From assembly GCF_903645315.1 (NCBI RefSeq), contig NZ_CAHJXL010000001.1:3814350-3878349 (forward strand): a DNA stretch of 64,000 bases, read 5' to 3'. Shown here in pieces: positions 24,014-32,972 of the stretch. Position numbers and translations under genes: made by a program. Origin of the DNA: Victivallis sp. Marseille-Q1083 (GTDB lineage Bacteria > Verrucomicrobiota > Lentisphaeria > Victivallales > Victivallaceae). The notes under the pieces were generated by a model, which was not told the DNA's origin, searched no databases, and worked only from the letters and a program-made list of their open reading frames with translations. Positions within the stretch are counted from its first letter, which is position 1. The number at the start of each line of letters is the position of its first letter.

Positions 24014-26278
24014 ATGTTGGATAATTGTCTGAAATATTGTCGTATGGCGGCCTGCTGCCTGATTCTGGCCGGCTGTGTTTCTTCGGAAACGGAGCCGGCG
24101 AGTGAAGAGGCATCGGCTCAGACGTCGGAAGAGCAGCGCAATCAGTGGTTTGAAACGATGAAAGGCAAGCCGGACGAGCCGCGGGAGAACCTGGTGCAGG
24201 AAATGCTGCCGATGCCGGAGATGGTGACTCGCGACAATCCGCATATCGTGGCAGGAGATCCGATTTATCCGCCGGTTCTCCGGCTGCCGCCGGAACTGGA
24301 AAATAAAACATTGCCGCCGGTGCCGCAATTGGAGTTTGATGATCCGACGCCGGTGGAGGCCGAATTCAATTTCAATGCGGCGGCGCTGGCCGATGTCGTG
24401 CCGGTTTTTGCCGAACTGTTGGAGTTGAACTACCTGTTGGATCCGGCCGTCACGGGAACGGTGACGATCAATTTGAACCAACCCTTGAGCCGGAAAGAGT
24501 TGTGGCAGATTTTCAACCAGATTCTGAATCTATCGGGTGCATTTGCCGAGTATGACGGACAGTTGGTGAAGATCCGGCCGGCGGCGGCGCTGGGGCAGGT
24601 GGCCACCACCGCGTCCGGCGCTCCGGTGGAATTGGGAATCTTTCGGCTGAAGAATATTCCGGTCAAGGATCTGGCTGCGCAGATCAAGCCGTTTTTGAGC
24701 AAGGAAGTGACGCCGCTGGAACTGGAAAAGTCCAATTTATTGCTGGTGCCGGATTCACGGGAAGTTTTGGCGAAAGTGCGGGTGCTGATCGCCGAATTGG
24801 ACCAGCCGGTCCGCAAAGAGTGGTGCAAGATGGTGTTGCCCTGTCGGCGGGTAGCCGCCAGTCGGCTGGTGGCGGAACTCAGTGAAATTCTACCGGTCCT
24901 GGGTTTTCCGGTGGTGACGGATAAGGAAAATCCGGCTCCGGAAGCCATTCAGTTGATCAGTCTGGACCGTCTGCAAATTATCGTGGCCGCCGCCGCCAGC
25001 CAGGACGCCTTGCTGGAATTGGGTACTTGGATGAATATTCTGGACCAAACGGAAGTCGGCGAACAGGAGCGGCTTTTTATCTATAACATTCAGAACGGCG
25101 AAGCCGGTGAGCTGGTCAAGGCGCTGTCGGTGATGTTTCCGGTGGAAGGCACGACGATGACGATGGAAAGTGCCGGCAAAGATACGGCGGCGGCCGCCGC
25201 GTCGACGGAGACAATTTCCAGCGAAAGCGAAGCGAAGAGTACCGACAAGAAAATCGACGGACCCGGCAGTGTGTTCGAAGTGCCGGTGAAGGTGTTCGGC
25301 GATGCGATTCACAACCGGCTGCTGATCCGGACTACCCCGCGCACTTATGCGATGCTCAAGGCGCTGCTCGACCGGCTCGATACGATTCCGGCGCAGGTGT
25401 TGCTGCAGGTGCTGGTCATCGAAGTGAATTTGAACGATTCGGTGAAATTCGGCGTGGAATTCATGATGCAGGGCGGTAACGGCAGCGTTGAAAACCTCGG
25501 CGGCACCAATTTTAAGAATCTGGCGCCCGGCACCGGGCAGGATTCCCAGTACGGCGCCAAATACTGGATTTTCAACCCGGACAATCCGGACGAAAAATAC
25601 GGCTATATCAATGCGCTGGCCGGGCAGACCAATGTCAAGGTCATCTCCAGTCCCCAGGTGCTGATCCTCAGCCATAACGAAGCGGAGATTTCGGTCGGCA
25701 ACAAGGTGCCGATCGTCAACTCGGAAATCACCAACACCCAATCGGTGGTGCCCAATCCGGACGACGCATCGACCAACCTGGTGCGCAATATCCAGTATCA
25801 GGATACTGGGATCATTTTGAAAATCATGCCGAAAGTGACCCGCGGCGGCCGAATTACCATCAAGATGGACCAGACCGTTTCCGAAGCGCAGGAGAACAAG
25901 ACTTCCAAAATCGATTCCCCGGAAATCCAGGAACGGGTGTTGAAAACGGTCATGAACATCAAGGACGGCCAGACGATCATCTGCGGCGGCATCATCCGGG
26001 AGAAAACCACCGATAACCTCGACACGGTGCCGATCATCGGGTCGATTCCGTTCCTGCGGCGCCTGGTCGGCGATACCGATGTTTCCACCCAGCGCACCGA
26101 AATGCTGATCCTGATTTCCGGGCATATCGTTTCCGCCGAAACGAAACTGGATGATTTGTTGAAACGCTATAAGGAATCGGTCGACCGGCTGGTGGAATTT
26201 GAACAGGCCGCCGACTCGGGCAACGCCGCGAAGGCGGCCAAGCACAGCGGGAATGTGGACCAATGGTTTTTCGAATAA
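24014..26278 (+). CDS. gspD: Type II secretion secretin GspD
   Basis: The 754-residue protein is a lipoprotein (LILAGC, lipid site Cys21). After an acidic/Pro-rich linker it has a secretin N0/N1 region (ADVVPVFAELLELNYLLDPA, VTINLNQPLSRKELWQIFNQ), further N domains (IPVKDLAAQIKPFLSKEVTP, YNIQNGEAGELVKALSVMFP), and the C-terminal beta-barrel secretin domain with VKVISSPQVLILSHNEAEIS, VGNKVPIVNSE, IQYQDTGIILKIMPKVTRGG and IPFLRRLVG. It forms the outer-membrane channel. A lipobox points to self-sorting or a missing pilotin. The end has a coiled-coil-like S-domain-type tail. Confidence 0.9.
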   Translation: MLDNCLKYCRMAACCLILAGCVSSETEPASEEASAQTSEEQRNQWFETMKGKPDEPRENLVQEMLPMPEMVTRDNPHIVAGDPIYPPVLRLPPELENKTLPPVPQLEFDDPTPVEAEFNFNAAALADVVPVFAELLELNYLLDPAVTGTVTINLNQPLSRKELWQIFNQILNLSGAFAEYDGQLVKIRPAAALGQVATTASGAPVELGIFRLKNIPVKDLAAQIKPFLSKEVTPLELEKSNLLLVPDSREVLAKVRVLIAELDQPVRKEWCKMVLPCRRVAASRLVAELSEILPVLGFPVVTDKENPAPEAIQLISLDRLQIIVAAAASQDALLELGTWMNILDQTEVGEQERLFIYNIQNGEAGELVKALSVMFPVEGTTMTMESAGKDTAAAAASTETISSESEAKSTDKKIDGPGSVFEVPVKVFGDAIHNRLLIRTTPRTYAMLKALLDRLDTIPAQVLLQVLVIEVNLNDSVKFGVEFMMQGGNGSVENLGGTNFKNLAPGTGQDSQYGAKYWIFNPDNPDEKYGYINALAGQTNVKVISSPQVLILSHNEAEISVGNKVPIVNSEITNTQSVVPNPDDASTNLVRNIQYQDTGIILKIMPKVTRGGRITIKMDQTVSEAQENKTSKIDSPEIQERVLKTVMNIKDGQTIICGGIIREKTTDNLDTVPIIGSIPFLRRLVGDTDVSTQRTEMLILISGHIVSAETKLDDLLKRYKESVDRLVEFEQAADSGNAAKAAKHSGNVDQWFFE

Positions 26279-27891
26279 CCCCGGAGCAATGTGCCGCATA
26301 TCGTTCAAGGCTGGAAAAAATTCTGGCCGAACGGTGCGGTGACGAATATGAAAAACTGCGCCGGAATCTTCTGCCGCCGGCCGAAGCCGACCGGATGCTG
26401 ACCGAACGCGGGTTGCTCAGCGAAAATGATTTGCTGGCGATTTACTGCCGGGAATTGCAGGTAGAGGCGCCGGACGAGGATGAGTTGGTTTTGCCGGAAA
26501 AGCTGGCGGACGTGAACGAAGAGTATTTGAGTTCCTATACCATTCTGCCGGGCCGCTGGGATGAAAATGTCTTGGAAATCTGGGCGGCCGACCCTTATTT
26601 GCTGGATCAGCACCGTTATGTTTTCGAACAGTTTTTTCATCGGGAGGTGGTTTTTCAACTGGTTCGGCGGACGCTGTTGGAGCGCTGGATTACCAAAGTT
26701 TACTGGGACGAGACGGAGAGTGCGCCGCAGGACGGTGAAAGTGAAAGTATGCTGCGGCAGTTGGCCGGCGAAGCGAGAATCGTGCGGCTGGTCAACGAGA
26801 TGCTCAGCCAGGCGCTGGAGCAGTCGGCCAGCGATATCCATATCGAACCGGAAGAGGAGTCTCTGGTGATCCGCTTCCGGGTTGATGGCATTCTGCGCGA
26901 ATATCTGTCGTTGCCGGTGAACGACTACCCGGCGATCGCTTCCCGGATCAAGCTGATCGGCGGCTTGAATATTGCCGAAAGCCGGCTGCCGCAGGACGGT
27001 CGGACAAAGTTCCAGATCGGACGGTTCGATATCGATATCCGGATCAGCACGATTCCGGTGATGCATGGCGAAAGTATCGTCATGCGGTTGCTGCGCAACG
27101 ACGCAATGCGTTTCGATTTGCGGGAATTGGGGATGAATCAGGCGCTGCTGAATCGGTTCGGGCGGTTGATCCAATTGCCGCACGGTATTATCCTGGTGGT
27201 CGGCCCGACCGGTTCCGGCAAGACGACGACGCTTTACAGTGTGATGCAGCAGTTGAATGACCGGAAACGAAAAATCATTACCATTGAAGATCCGGTGGAG
27301 TATCAACTGGCCGGCCTGAGCCAGATGCAGGTCAATCCGAAAATCGGGGTGACTTTCGCTGCCGGGCTGCGGCATATTGTCCGGCAGGACCCCGATGTGA
27401 TTCTGGTCGGCGAGATCCGGGACCGCGAAACGGCGGAAATTGCGATCAACGCGGCGCTGACTGGTCATCTGGTTTTGAGTACTCTGCATACCAACGACGC
27501 GGTAGGCGCGTTGACCCGGCTGGTCGACATGGGCATCGAGCCGTTTCTGATTTCGTCCGCCCTGTGCGGGGTGCTGTCACAGCGATTGGTGCGGAAAGTG
27601 TGTACCGTCTGCCAGGCCTCCGGCCATAGCGGCAGTCAGGACGGGCGCTGCCGGAATTGCGGCGGTTCCGGTTATCGCGGCCGCAGCGGCATTTATGAAT
27701 TGTTGATCCTCGATGAGGAAATCCGGGCGGCGTTGGGGCGTAAGGAGCCGGGAAGCCGGCTTAACGAGATTGCCGTGTGTCATGGCATGATTCCGCTGCT
27801 GGACGACGGACGGGACAAGGTGGCGGCCGGTATCACGACCGAAGCGGAAATTTTGCGGATTGCTTCCAGTGTCAGGGAGGGCGGCGGTTGA
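26263..27891 (+). CDS. gspE: Type II secretion ATPase GspE
   Basis: The 542-residue protein has a GspE N domain, the linker SDIHIEPEEESLVIRFRVDG, the RecA core with Walker A GPTGSGKTT at about residue 314, the Asp box ITIEDPVEYQLAGLSQMQVN, Walker B VILVGEIRDRETAEIAINAA and the His box TGHLVLSTLHTNDA. At the end a four-cysteine zinc motif (CTVC...CRNC, from residue 447) precedes GYRGRSGIYELL. It powers pseudopilus assembly. The start overlaps the end of gspD by 16 bases. Confidence 0.9.
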   Translation: MVFRITPEQCAAYRSRLEKILAERCGDEYEKLRRNLLPPAEADRMLTERGLLSENDLLAIYCRELQVEAPDEDELVLPEKLADVNEEYLSSYTILPGRWDENVLEIWAADPYLLDQHRYVFEQFFHREVVFQLVRRTLLERWITKVYWDETESAPQDGESESMLRQLAGEARIVRLVNEMLSQALEQSASDIHIEPEEESLVIRFRVDGILREYLSLPVNDYPAIASRIKLIGGLNIAESRLPQDGRTKFQIGRFDIDIRISTIPVMHGESIVMRLLRNDAMRFDLRELGMNQALLNRFGRLIQLPHGIILVVGPTGSGKTTTLYSVMQQLNDRKRKIITIEDPVEYQLAGLSQMQVNPKIGVTFAAGLRHIVRQDPDVILVGEIRDRETAEIAINAALTGHLVLSTLHTNDAVGALTRLVDMGIEPFLISSALCGVLSQRLVRKVCTVCQASGHSGSQDGRCRNCGGSGYRGRSGIYELLILDEEIRAALGRKEPGSRLNEIAVCHGMIPLLDDGRDKVAAGITTEAEILRIASSVREGGG

Positions 27892-29093
27892 TGCAGCAGT
27901 TCCGGTATCTGGTTTTAAAAGGCGATGGCGGCGAAACGGAGATGCGGGTGGAAGCCGGCAGCGAGGCGGAGGCGCGGCGCAAATTGCGGCGGCTCGGCGC
28001 CAGGCCGGTGAGACAATTGGCTCTGGAAGAGGAGGGCGACGGCGGCGCAATCTGGAAGATGAGACGCTGCCGTTTCAATGTCTATGCGTTCACCAATCGG
28101 CTGGCACCGCTGCTGGCGGCCAACATTCCGCTGGAGAAGGCGTTTGCCGTCCTGGAGGAGGGGGCATTGAATGAAGCGGATTTGAAGGTCATCCGGCAGT
28201 TGCGCAAAGGCTTGCACGAAGGCCGGAGTTTTTCCGCGCTGGTCCGGGAGATGCCGCGCCATTTTCCGCCGCTTTACGGCAGTCTGCTTGAAAGCGGCGA
28301 GGAATCCGGTTGTTTGCCGGAAGTGGTGAGGGAGCTGCGCCGTTTCCTGAAAGACAGCAAAGAATTTCGCGATTTTATCATCACCAGTTCCATTTACCCG
28401 GTCATCGTCGTTTCGGTCACTTTTCTGGTGGTTATTTTACTGTTTACCGTTTTTATTCCGCGTTTTGCCAAAATCTTCGAAGATCTCGGCAAAGAGATGC
28501 CGCTGCTGACGAAAATGATGCTGGAAATCGGCAATGCCATTCAGGCGGTCTGGTGGCTGTGGCCGTTGCTGGTGATCGGCTTGATTTACTGGTTCCGGGC
28601 GTCGCGCCGCAATGGGCGTTTGAAAGGGGTTCATGACCGGGTGGCGTTGAAACTGCCGCTGATCGGGCCGATCCTCCGGTCGGTGGAAATCGGCCGTTTC
28701 GTCCGGACCTTGTCGATCATGACCCGCAATCATGTGCACATTTTGACGGCGGTGCGGATTGCTGGACGGGTAATCGGCAACGGTGAAATTGCCGGCAGTT
28801 TTACCGCGGTCGAACAGGAACTGCGCGGCGGCAGCCGGTTGTCGGGCGCCCTGGCGGTGAGTTCGTTCATGGATCGGAGCAGCCTGGCCATGCTGAAAAT
28901 CGCCGAGGAATCCGGCGAACTGGGCGATATGTTGCAGCGGGTGGCCGAAGAACGGGAAGACGAAACCCGGGTCAAAGTCAAACGCCTGTTGGCTTTGCTC
29001 GAACCGATGGTGATCTTGTTTCTGGCCTTTATCGTCCTGCTGGTGGTGCTGGCCATTTTCTTGGCAATTATGGAGATGAACGTCATCAAATAA
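27891..29093 (+). CDS. gspF: Type II secretion inner-membrane platform protein GspF
   Basis: The 400-residue protein starts at 27891 (TGATG overlap with gspE). It has the two GspF/PilC repeats: FTNRLAPLLAANIPLEKAFA with PPLYGSLLESGEESGCLPEV, and FVRTLSIMTRNHVHILTAVR with SSLAMLKIAEESGELGDMLQ, and three membrane helices (IYPVIVVSVTFLVVILLFTV, AVWWLWPLLVIGLIYWF, MVILFLAFIVLLVVLAIFLA). It is the platform against which GspE pushes. The N-terminal 60 residues carry an Arg-rich cytoplasmic extension, also seen in other GspF proteins. Confidence 0.9.
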   Translation: MQQFRYLVLKGDGGETEMRVEAGSEAEARRKLRRLGARPVRQLALEEEGDGGAIWKMRRCRFNVYAFTNRLAPLLAANIPLEKAFAVLEEGALNEADLKVIRQLRKGLHEGRSFSALVREMPRHFPPLYGSLLESGEESGCLPEVVRELRRFLKDSKEFRDFIITSSIYPVIVVSVTFLVVILLFTVFIPRFAKIFEDLGKEMPLLTKMMLEIGNAIQAVWWLWPLLVIGLIYWFRASRRNGRLKGVHDRVALKLPLIGPILRSVEIGRFVRTLSIMTRNHVHILTAVRIAGRVIGNGEIAGSFTAVEQELRGGSRLSGALAVSSFMDRSSLAMLKIAEESGELGDMLQRVAEEREDETRVKVKRLLALLEPMVILFLAFIVLLVVLAIFLAIMEMNVIK

Positions 29094-29104
29094 AAGGGAA
29101 TACA

Positions 29105-29539
29105 ATGATGAAATCGAACAGAAAAAAGTGGTTCACGATGATTGAAATGGTGGTGGTGATCGTCATTATCGCCACACTGGCGGCGGTGGCGACGCCGCTG
29201 TATTTCGAATATGTGAAAAAATCACAGGTCAGCGCCGCCAAATTGCAGATCGGGTTGATCGAGCAGGCGATTTTCAATTTCAGACTGGATACCGGCAAAC
29301 TGCCGGACCAGAGCCGCGGATTGGAGAATTTGATCACCAACCTCGGCAATCATAAGAAATGGAAAGGGCCCTACCTGAAGGGCGGAGCCATTCCGCCCGA
29401 CCCCTGGGGCAATGAATATGTCTACAAAAAACCGGGCGACCATGGTGAATTCGACCTCATCAGCTATGGTGCCGACGGACAGCCGGGCGGCTCCGGCGAG
29501 GATGCCGATATCGGCAATTGGACGGAAAAAGAACAGTGA
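29105..29539 (+). CDS. gspG: Major pseudopilin GspG
   Basis: The 144-residue protein has the prepilin helix FTMIEMVVVIVIIATLAAVA with Glu at position 5 of the mature form, then RLDTGKLPDQSRGLENLITN, IPPDPWGNEYVYKKPG and HGEFDLISYGADGQPGGSGE DADIGNW, the calcium-binding loop that defines GspG. The residue before the cleavage site is Trp (KKW|FTMIE) and not the usual Gly. The gene follows gspF by 11 bases with its own site. Confidence 0.9.
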   Translation: MMKSNRKKWFTMIEMVVVIVIIATLAAVATPLYFEYVKKSQVSAAKLQIGLIEQAIFNFRLDTGKLPDQSRGLENLITNLGNHKKWKGPYLKGGAIPPDPWGNEYVYKKPGDHGEFDLISYGADGQPGGSGEDADIGNWTEKEQ

Positions 29540-29979
29540 AACGAAGCGGCCGGCAAACTGGCTACACGCTGATGGAGATGGTCAGCATTGTCGTGTTGCT
29601 GCTGATCCTCCTGAGCATCGTCATCGTTAAAGTCGGCGGCGTGCCGCTGGGAATCAGCCTGGCCGGCGAAGTGAACAAGTTGCGGAGCTTGATGGCCGAG
29701 ACCCGCCGGGAGGCGGTCGGCCGCCGGGAAGCGATTGCCGTCGTTTACGATCCCGCCACGCGTGGCTGGAGCAATGGCCGGAAGAGCTTCGAATGGCCGG
29801 AAGGGGTAACCTGCCGTCGGCGGGAAAATCAGGAATTGACCGAAAAGACGACAATGGTCACTTTTTACCCGGACGGCCGGGCTGGCGAATTGACTTTGAC
29901 GGTCGGCTGGGAGGATGAACGACGGCAATTGCTGGTGTCGCCGCTGACCGGAAGCGTTCAGGAAAGTGAAATGCCGTGA
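29536..29979 (+). CDS. GspH-like minor pseudopilin
   Basis: A GTG start at 29536 overlaps the gspG stop. The 147-residue product begins VKRSGRQTGYTLMEMVSIVV, a normal prepilin leader (G|YTLMEM), and continues with a beta-rich domain (LMAETRREAVGRREAIAVVY, KTTMVTFYPDGRAGELTLTV). The last phrase (F-x-P-D-G-x-A-x-x-x-x-V-T) is typical of GspH/FimT minor pseudopilins. It would cap the pseudopilus tip with the next three products. Confidence 0.75.
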   Translation: MKRSGRQTGYTLMEMVSIVVLLLILLSIVIVKVGGVPLGISLAGEVNKLRSLMAETRREAVGRREAIAVVYDPATRGWSNGRKSFEWPEGVTCRRRENQELTEKTTMVTFYPDGRAGELTLTVGWEDERRQLLVSPLTGSVQESEMP

Positions 29980-30371
29980 AGTGGTTCAGCCTGAAAATTC
30001 GTGGTTTCACTCTGTTGGAAGTGGTGGTGGCGATGCTGATTTTGAGCGGCGGCCTGGGGGCTTTGCTGTGGCAGCTGGCGTTGGCGTCGGAACGGCTGGA
30101 GGCGAACCGGCAGCAATGGGAAGCGGCGCATGAATTGGCGCAAGCGGCGGAGTATCTGCTGTTGTATGGCCCGGAAGCGACGGTAGACCAGCGCTTCCTG
30201 AGCGATGAATATCGGGTTTCCGCCGTGTGCAGCGAGGCGGAGGTCGACGGCATCATGCGCCGGCAGGGCAGCGGATGGCGTCTGCGCCATTTGAAAATCC
30301 AACTGTGGGATCGGGAGCGAACGCCATTGGAAGAGTTGAATATGGACGTGCTGGTATATGATGAAAATTAG
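29976..30371 (+). CDS. GspI-like minor pseudopilin
   Basis: A GTG start at 29976 overlaps the stop before it. The 131-residue product has the leader SLKIRG|FTLLEVVVAMLIL and a helix with WQLALASERLEANRQQWEAA. A short leader with FTLLEV and the conserved small size fit GspI. Ends TAG. Confidence 0.7.
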   Translation: MKWFSLKIRGFTLLEVVVAMLILSGGLGALLWQLALASERLEANRQQWEAAHELAQAAEYLLLYGPEATVDQRFLSDEYRVSAVCSEAEVDGIMRRQGSGWRLRHLKIQLWDRERTPLEELNMDVLVYDEN

Positions 30372-31038
30372 CCTGATTCGCGACCGTTTGAGCCGGAAAT
30401 GTATGATCAAACGGCAATTCACCTTGCTGGAAGTGGTATTGGCGGTGATGATCTTCGCCGTCATCGGGACGTTGACTTCGGTGGTGTTGTTCGGCGTCCA
30501 GCAGAGTTATGAACGAATTACGGCCGGCGGCCGGCAATTGGAAGCGCGAATGCGGCTGGACCGGATCGCCGATGTGGTGCTGGCCAATGCGGTGCCGTTT
30601 GTCTGGCCGGACGGCAACGGCAAGGACCGGTCGATTTTTTACGGACAGCCGGACCGGGTTATCCTGGGGTACCGCCATCGGGTGAACGGCGGAGAGGAAA
30701 GCGGTTTGCGCTTTATTGAATTGTTCTGTCGCTCCGGACAGTTGGTTGCGCGTTACCGGCAGCAGCCGATTCTTTACTGGGAGTCGGAACCCGGTCGGGA
30801 AGAAGCGACGGAAGAGGTGTTGCTGGAGGCGGTGAAGGAGGTGCGTTTCGAATACGCCGACCGCCGGAGGGAGAAAATCGATTGGCGGGGACGGTGGGAT
30901 GAAAATGACGCACCGCGTTTCCCGGCGGCGATTTCAATGAAAATCATCGAATCGGACGGTACGGAATTGCAATATTTGCGCCGGACGGCCGGCAGTTCCC
31001 GTTATTCAACCTATGGAAAGCAGGATGAAACACTGTAA
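30358..31038 (+). CDS. GspJ-like minor pseudopilin
   Basis: The 226-residue frame starts with ATGATG overlapping the previous gene; an internal ATG at 30403 (MIKRQFTLLEVVLAVMIF) is an equally possible start. The leader ends KRQ|FTLLEV, with Gln and not Gly before the cleavage site. The body (SYERITAGGRQLEARMRLDR, GLRFIELFCRSGQLVARYRQ, EAVKEVRFEYADRRREKIDW) and C-terminal RFPAAISMKIIESDGTE match the GspJ pattern. It overlaps the next gene. Confidence 0.7.
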   Translation: MMKISLIRDRLSRKCMIKRQFTLLEVVLAVMIFAVIGTLTSVVLFGVQQSYERITAGGRQLEARMRLDRIADVVLANAVPFVWPDGNGKDRSIFYGQPDRVILGYRHRVNGGEESGLRFIELFCRSGQLVARYRQQPILYWESEPGREEATEEVLLEAVKEVRFEYADRRREKIDWRGRWDENDAPRFPAAISMKIIESDGTELQYLRRTAGSSRYSTYGKQDETL

Positions 31039-31996
31039 CGAAAGCGGAATGGCCCTGATTACAACGCTGGCGTTGATGGCGCTGGTCGGCGTTCTGGTGG
31101 CTTCCGCCGTGGCGTTGTCGCAATACACTTCGGCGGAAATCGCCACGTTCACGTCGTTGACGGTCAGCCGCTATCAGGCGGAAGGGGCGGCGAATCGGCT
31201 GCTGTACCGGCTGTTGCAGGAGAGCAATCTGCGTTCCGGCCGGCTGCTGGGGGAGAAGGCGAACCCGTCGCGGAATCCGAAGCCGACCGAAGAACTGACA
31301 GCGGACGGTTCGCCGCTGCAATGGGACTGCTATGGAAAGGAGCTGACCGTCTGGCTTTACGATGCGGTCTGCGGCTATGCTCTGACCGGTTCGCAGCCGC
31401 TGAATTTGCCGGTGCATGACGCGCTGAAAATCGACAAAAGCGAATTTGACCGGTGGCGGAATATTCTGCTGGATTATATCGACCGGGACGATTTTGTTCG
31501 GGACGGCGGCATGGAAGCCGTTCATTACCGGCAGCGGAAACTGCCGGTTTTACCGCGCAACGCTCCGTTGCGATATCGGGAGGAAGTGTTCTGGCTGCCG
31601 GGTGCTGCGCGCTGGTTTGCGGCGGATGAGCATGGCGTCCTGACGGTTTTCCGGCCGGTTGCACCGGCCGGTTTGGCGGAATTGAACGGCCGGCCGAATT
31701 TATTCAGTGCGCCGCTGCCGGTAATTCAGCGGCTGGCCGGTTTGAACGACGAAGAAATCAAGCAGGTGAAGAGAGCGCTGGAAGGGTGGCGGGGGCAAAA
31801 AAAGCCGCTGACGGAATCATTGCCGCCCGGCATGATCAGCCGGCTGGGCATGGCCTTGAACCGGCAGGAGTCCGGCGTTTATACGATTTTGGTCGATGCC
31901 TCGGAGCCGGAGTTGCCCGGCAGCCGGTTGTGGCTGACAGTCCGGCCAAGGCTGGAAGAAAATGAACTGCATTATTATGAATTTCTCTGGCTGTAG
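31025..31996 (+). CDS. GspK-like minor pseudopilin
   Basis: The 323-residue product starts MKHCNESGMALITTLALMAL, a GspK-type leader (G|MALITTL) lacking the Glu5 found in other pseudopilins, as expected for the tip subunit. It is the largest pseudopilin, with an alpha-domain (FDRWRNILLDYIDRDDFVRD GGME) and repeated helix phrases such as LAGLNDEEIKQVKRALEGWR. GspK with I and J forms the tip complex. It is the last gene of the operon; it ends TAG five bases before the convergent DUF1573 gene. Confidence 0.75.
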   Translation: MKHCNESGMALITTLALMALVGVLVASAVALSQYTSAEIATFTSLTVSRYQAEGAANRLLYRLLQESNLRSGRLLGEKANPSRNPKPTEELTADGSPLQWDCYGKELTVWLYDAVCGYALTGSQPLNLPVHDALKIDKSEFDRWRNILLDYIDRDDFVRDGGMEAVHYRQRKLPVLPRNAPLRYREEVFWLPGAARWFAADEHGVLTVFRPVAPAGLAELNGRPNLFSAPLPVIQRLAGLNDEEIKQVKRALEGWRGQKKPLTESLPPGMISRLGMALNRQESGVYTILVDASEPELPGSRLWLTVRPRLEENELHYYEFLWL

Positions 31997-32000
31997 GACG

Positions 32001-32729
32001 TCACTCCCCGGTTTCCGCCTTGGAACCGGTTGTCGCGGCCGGTTCGATGAGGTTGGCGCGCAGCTGGATGACTTGAGGCGGCCAGCCGGCCGGTTCGACG
32101 ATTTTGACGGTGACGGTCGCGTCGAGTGAAGTTTCCGCCGGTTGCGGCGTCACACTGAGCAATAGTTCAAAGCGGCGGGCAGCGAGGGGACGCAATTCGG
32201 CTTTTCCGTCGGCGCCGGCATAAATTTGGGACTGCAGTTCCAGTTTGACTTCCGGCTGAACGGCTGTCAGGATAAAGCGATAACGGTAGGTCTGGCCGGT
32301 TTCCAATTGGCCGGCATAATGAAACGGGGCAGGGGTGATGTTCAACAACGGCCTGGCCTGGCCGCGGACGAGAAAGCGCAGGAAACGCTGGGAGGGGTCA
32401 TTGGTTTCCAGATAGAGCACTTTGGAAAATTCACCGGAAACGGAATTGGCCTTGACGACGACCGGCAGTTCGGCGCTGTCGCCGGGTGCCAGCCTGGTTT
32501 TCGACAGTTTGCCGGCCAGGCAGCCGCAGGTGGAACGAATTTTTCCCAACTGCAACTCATCATCGCCCTGGTTGGTGATCGTAAACGCGTACCGTTTTTC
32601 CAGATTGGCCGGGAATTCGCCGAAATCATGGCTGGCCGAAGCAATTGCCGCCACCGGTTCGGCCGTGACCGGCAACATGGCCGCCGACAGCAGCATAACG
32701 GCGAAAACCGGGAAATGCCAATGGAGCAT
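32001..32729 (-). CDS. Secreted DUF1573 protein
   Basis: The 242-residue protein has a signal peptide (HFPVFAVMLLSAAMLPVTAE) and an N-terminal DUF1573 domain: ASHDFGEFPANLEKRYAFTI TNQGDDELQLGKI, then RSTCGCLAGKLSKTRLAPGD with the conserved C-x-C, and GEFSKVLYLETNDPSQRFLR FLVRG. The C-terminal half is a second beta-sandwich. The domain is an ASPM/SPD-2/Hydin-like fold frequent in Bacteroidetes and the PVC group; its role is unknown. It lies between the secretion operon and the RHS locus and is transcribed against both. Confidence 0.8.
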   Translation of the reverse strand: MLHWHFPVFAVMLLSAAMLPVTAEPVAAIASASHDFGEFPANLEKRYAFTITNQGDDELQLGKIRSTCGCLAGKLSKTRLAPGDSAELPVVVKANSVSGEFSKVLYLETNDPSQRFLRFLVRGQARPLLNITPAPFHYAGQLETGQTYRYRFILTAVQPEVKLELQSQIYAGADGKAELRPLAARRFELLLSVTPQPAETSLDATVTVKIVEPAGWPPQVIQLRANLIEPAATTGSKAETGE

Positions 32730-32972
32730 CGAATGGTTCTTCCTGTTATTTTCTTTGGGTTTAATTGATTTAGTCTGTTATTGTTCTCTTGGAATAAATT
32801 TAGCATTTTAAACCTTGAAATCCATATTTTTATCGAAAAAAGTGCGATAAAGCCTATGGAATATGGGAAAAAAATAGGAAAAAAAGTTTTAATTGAAGGA
32901 AAATTTAAAATTTCATGTTATTATAGTAATGCATTGACAAGGCAACTCAAGGCGAAGGGAAAGGGAAAGGGA

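Noticed and set aside
23381-24481. A 366-codon minus-strand frame
   Set aside because: Arg/Gln/His-rich shadow of the GspC-like gene and the start of gspD.
24890-26308. A 472-codon minus-strand frame
   Set aside because: Shadow of gspD. The forward frame has full secretin motifs.
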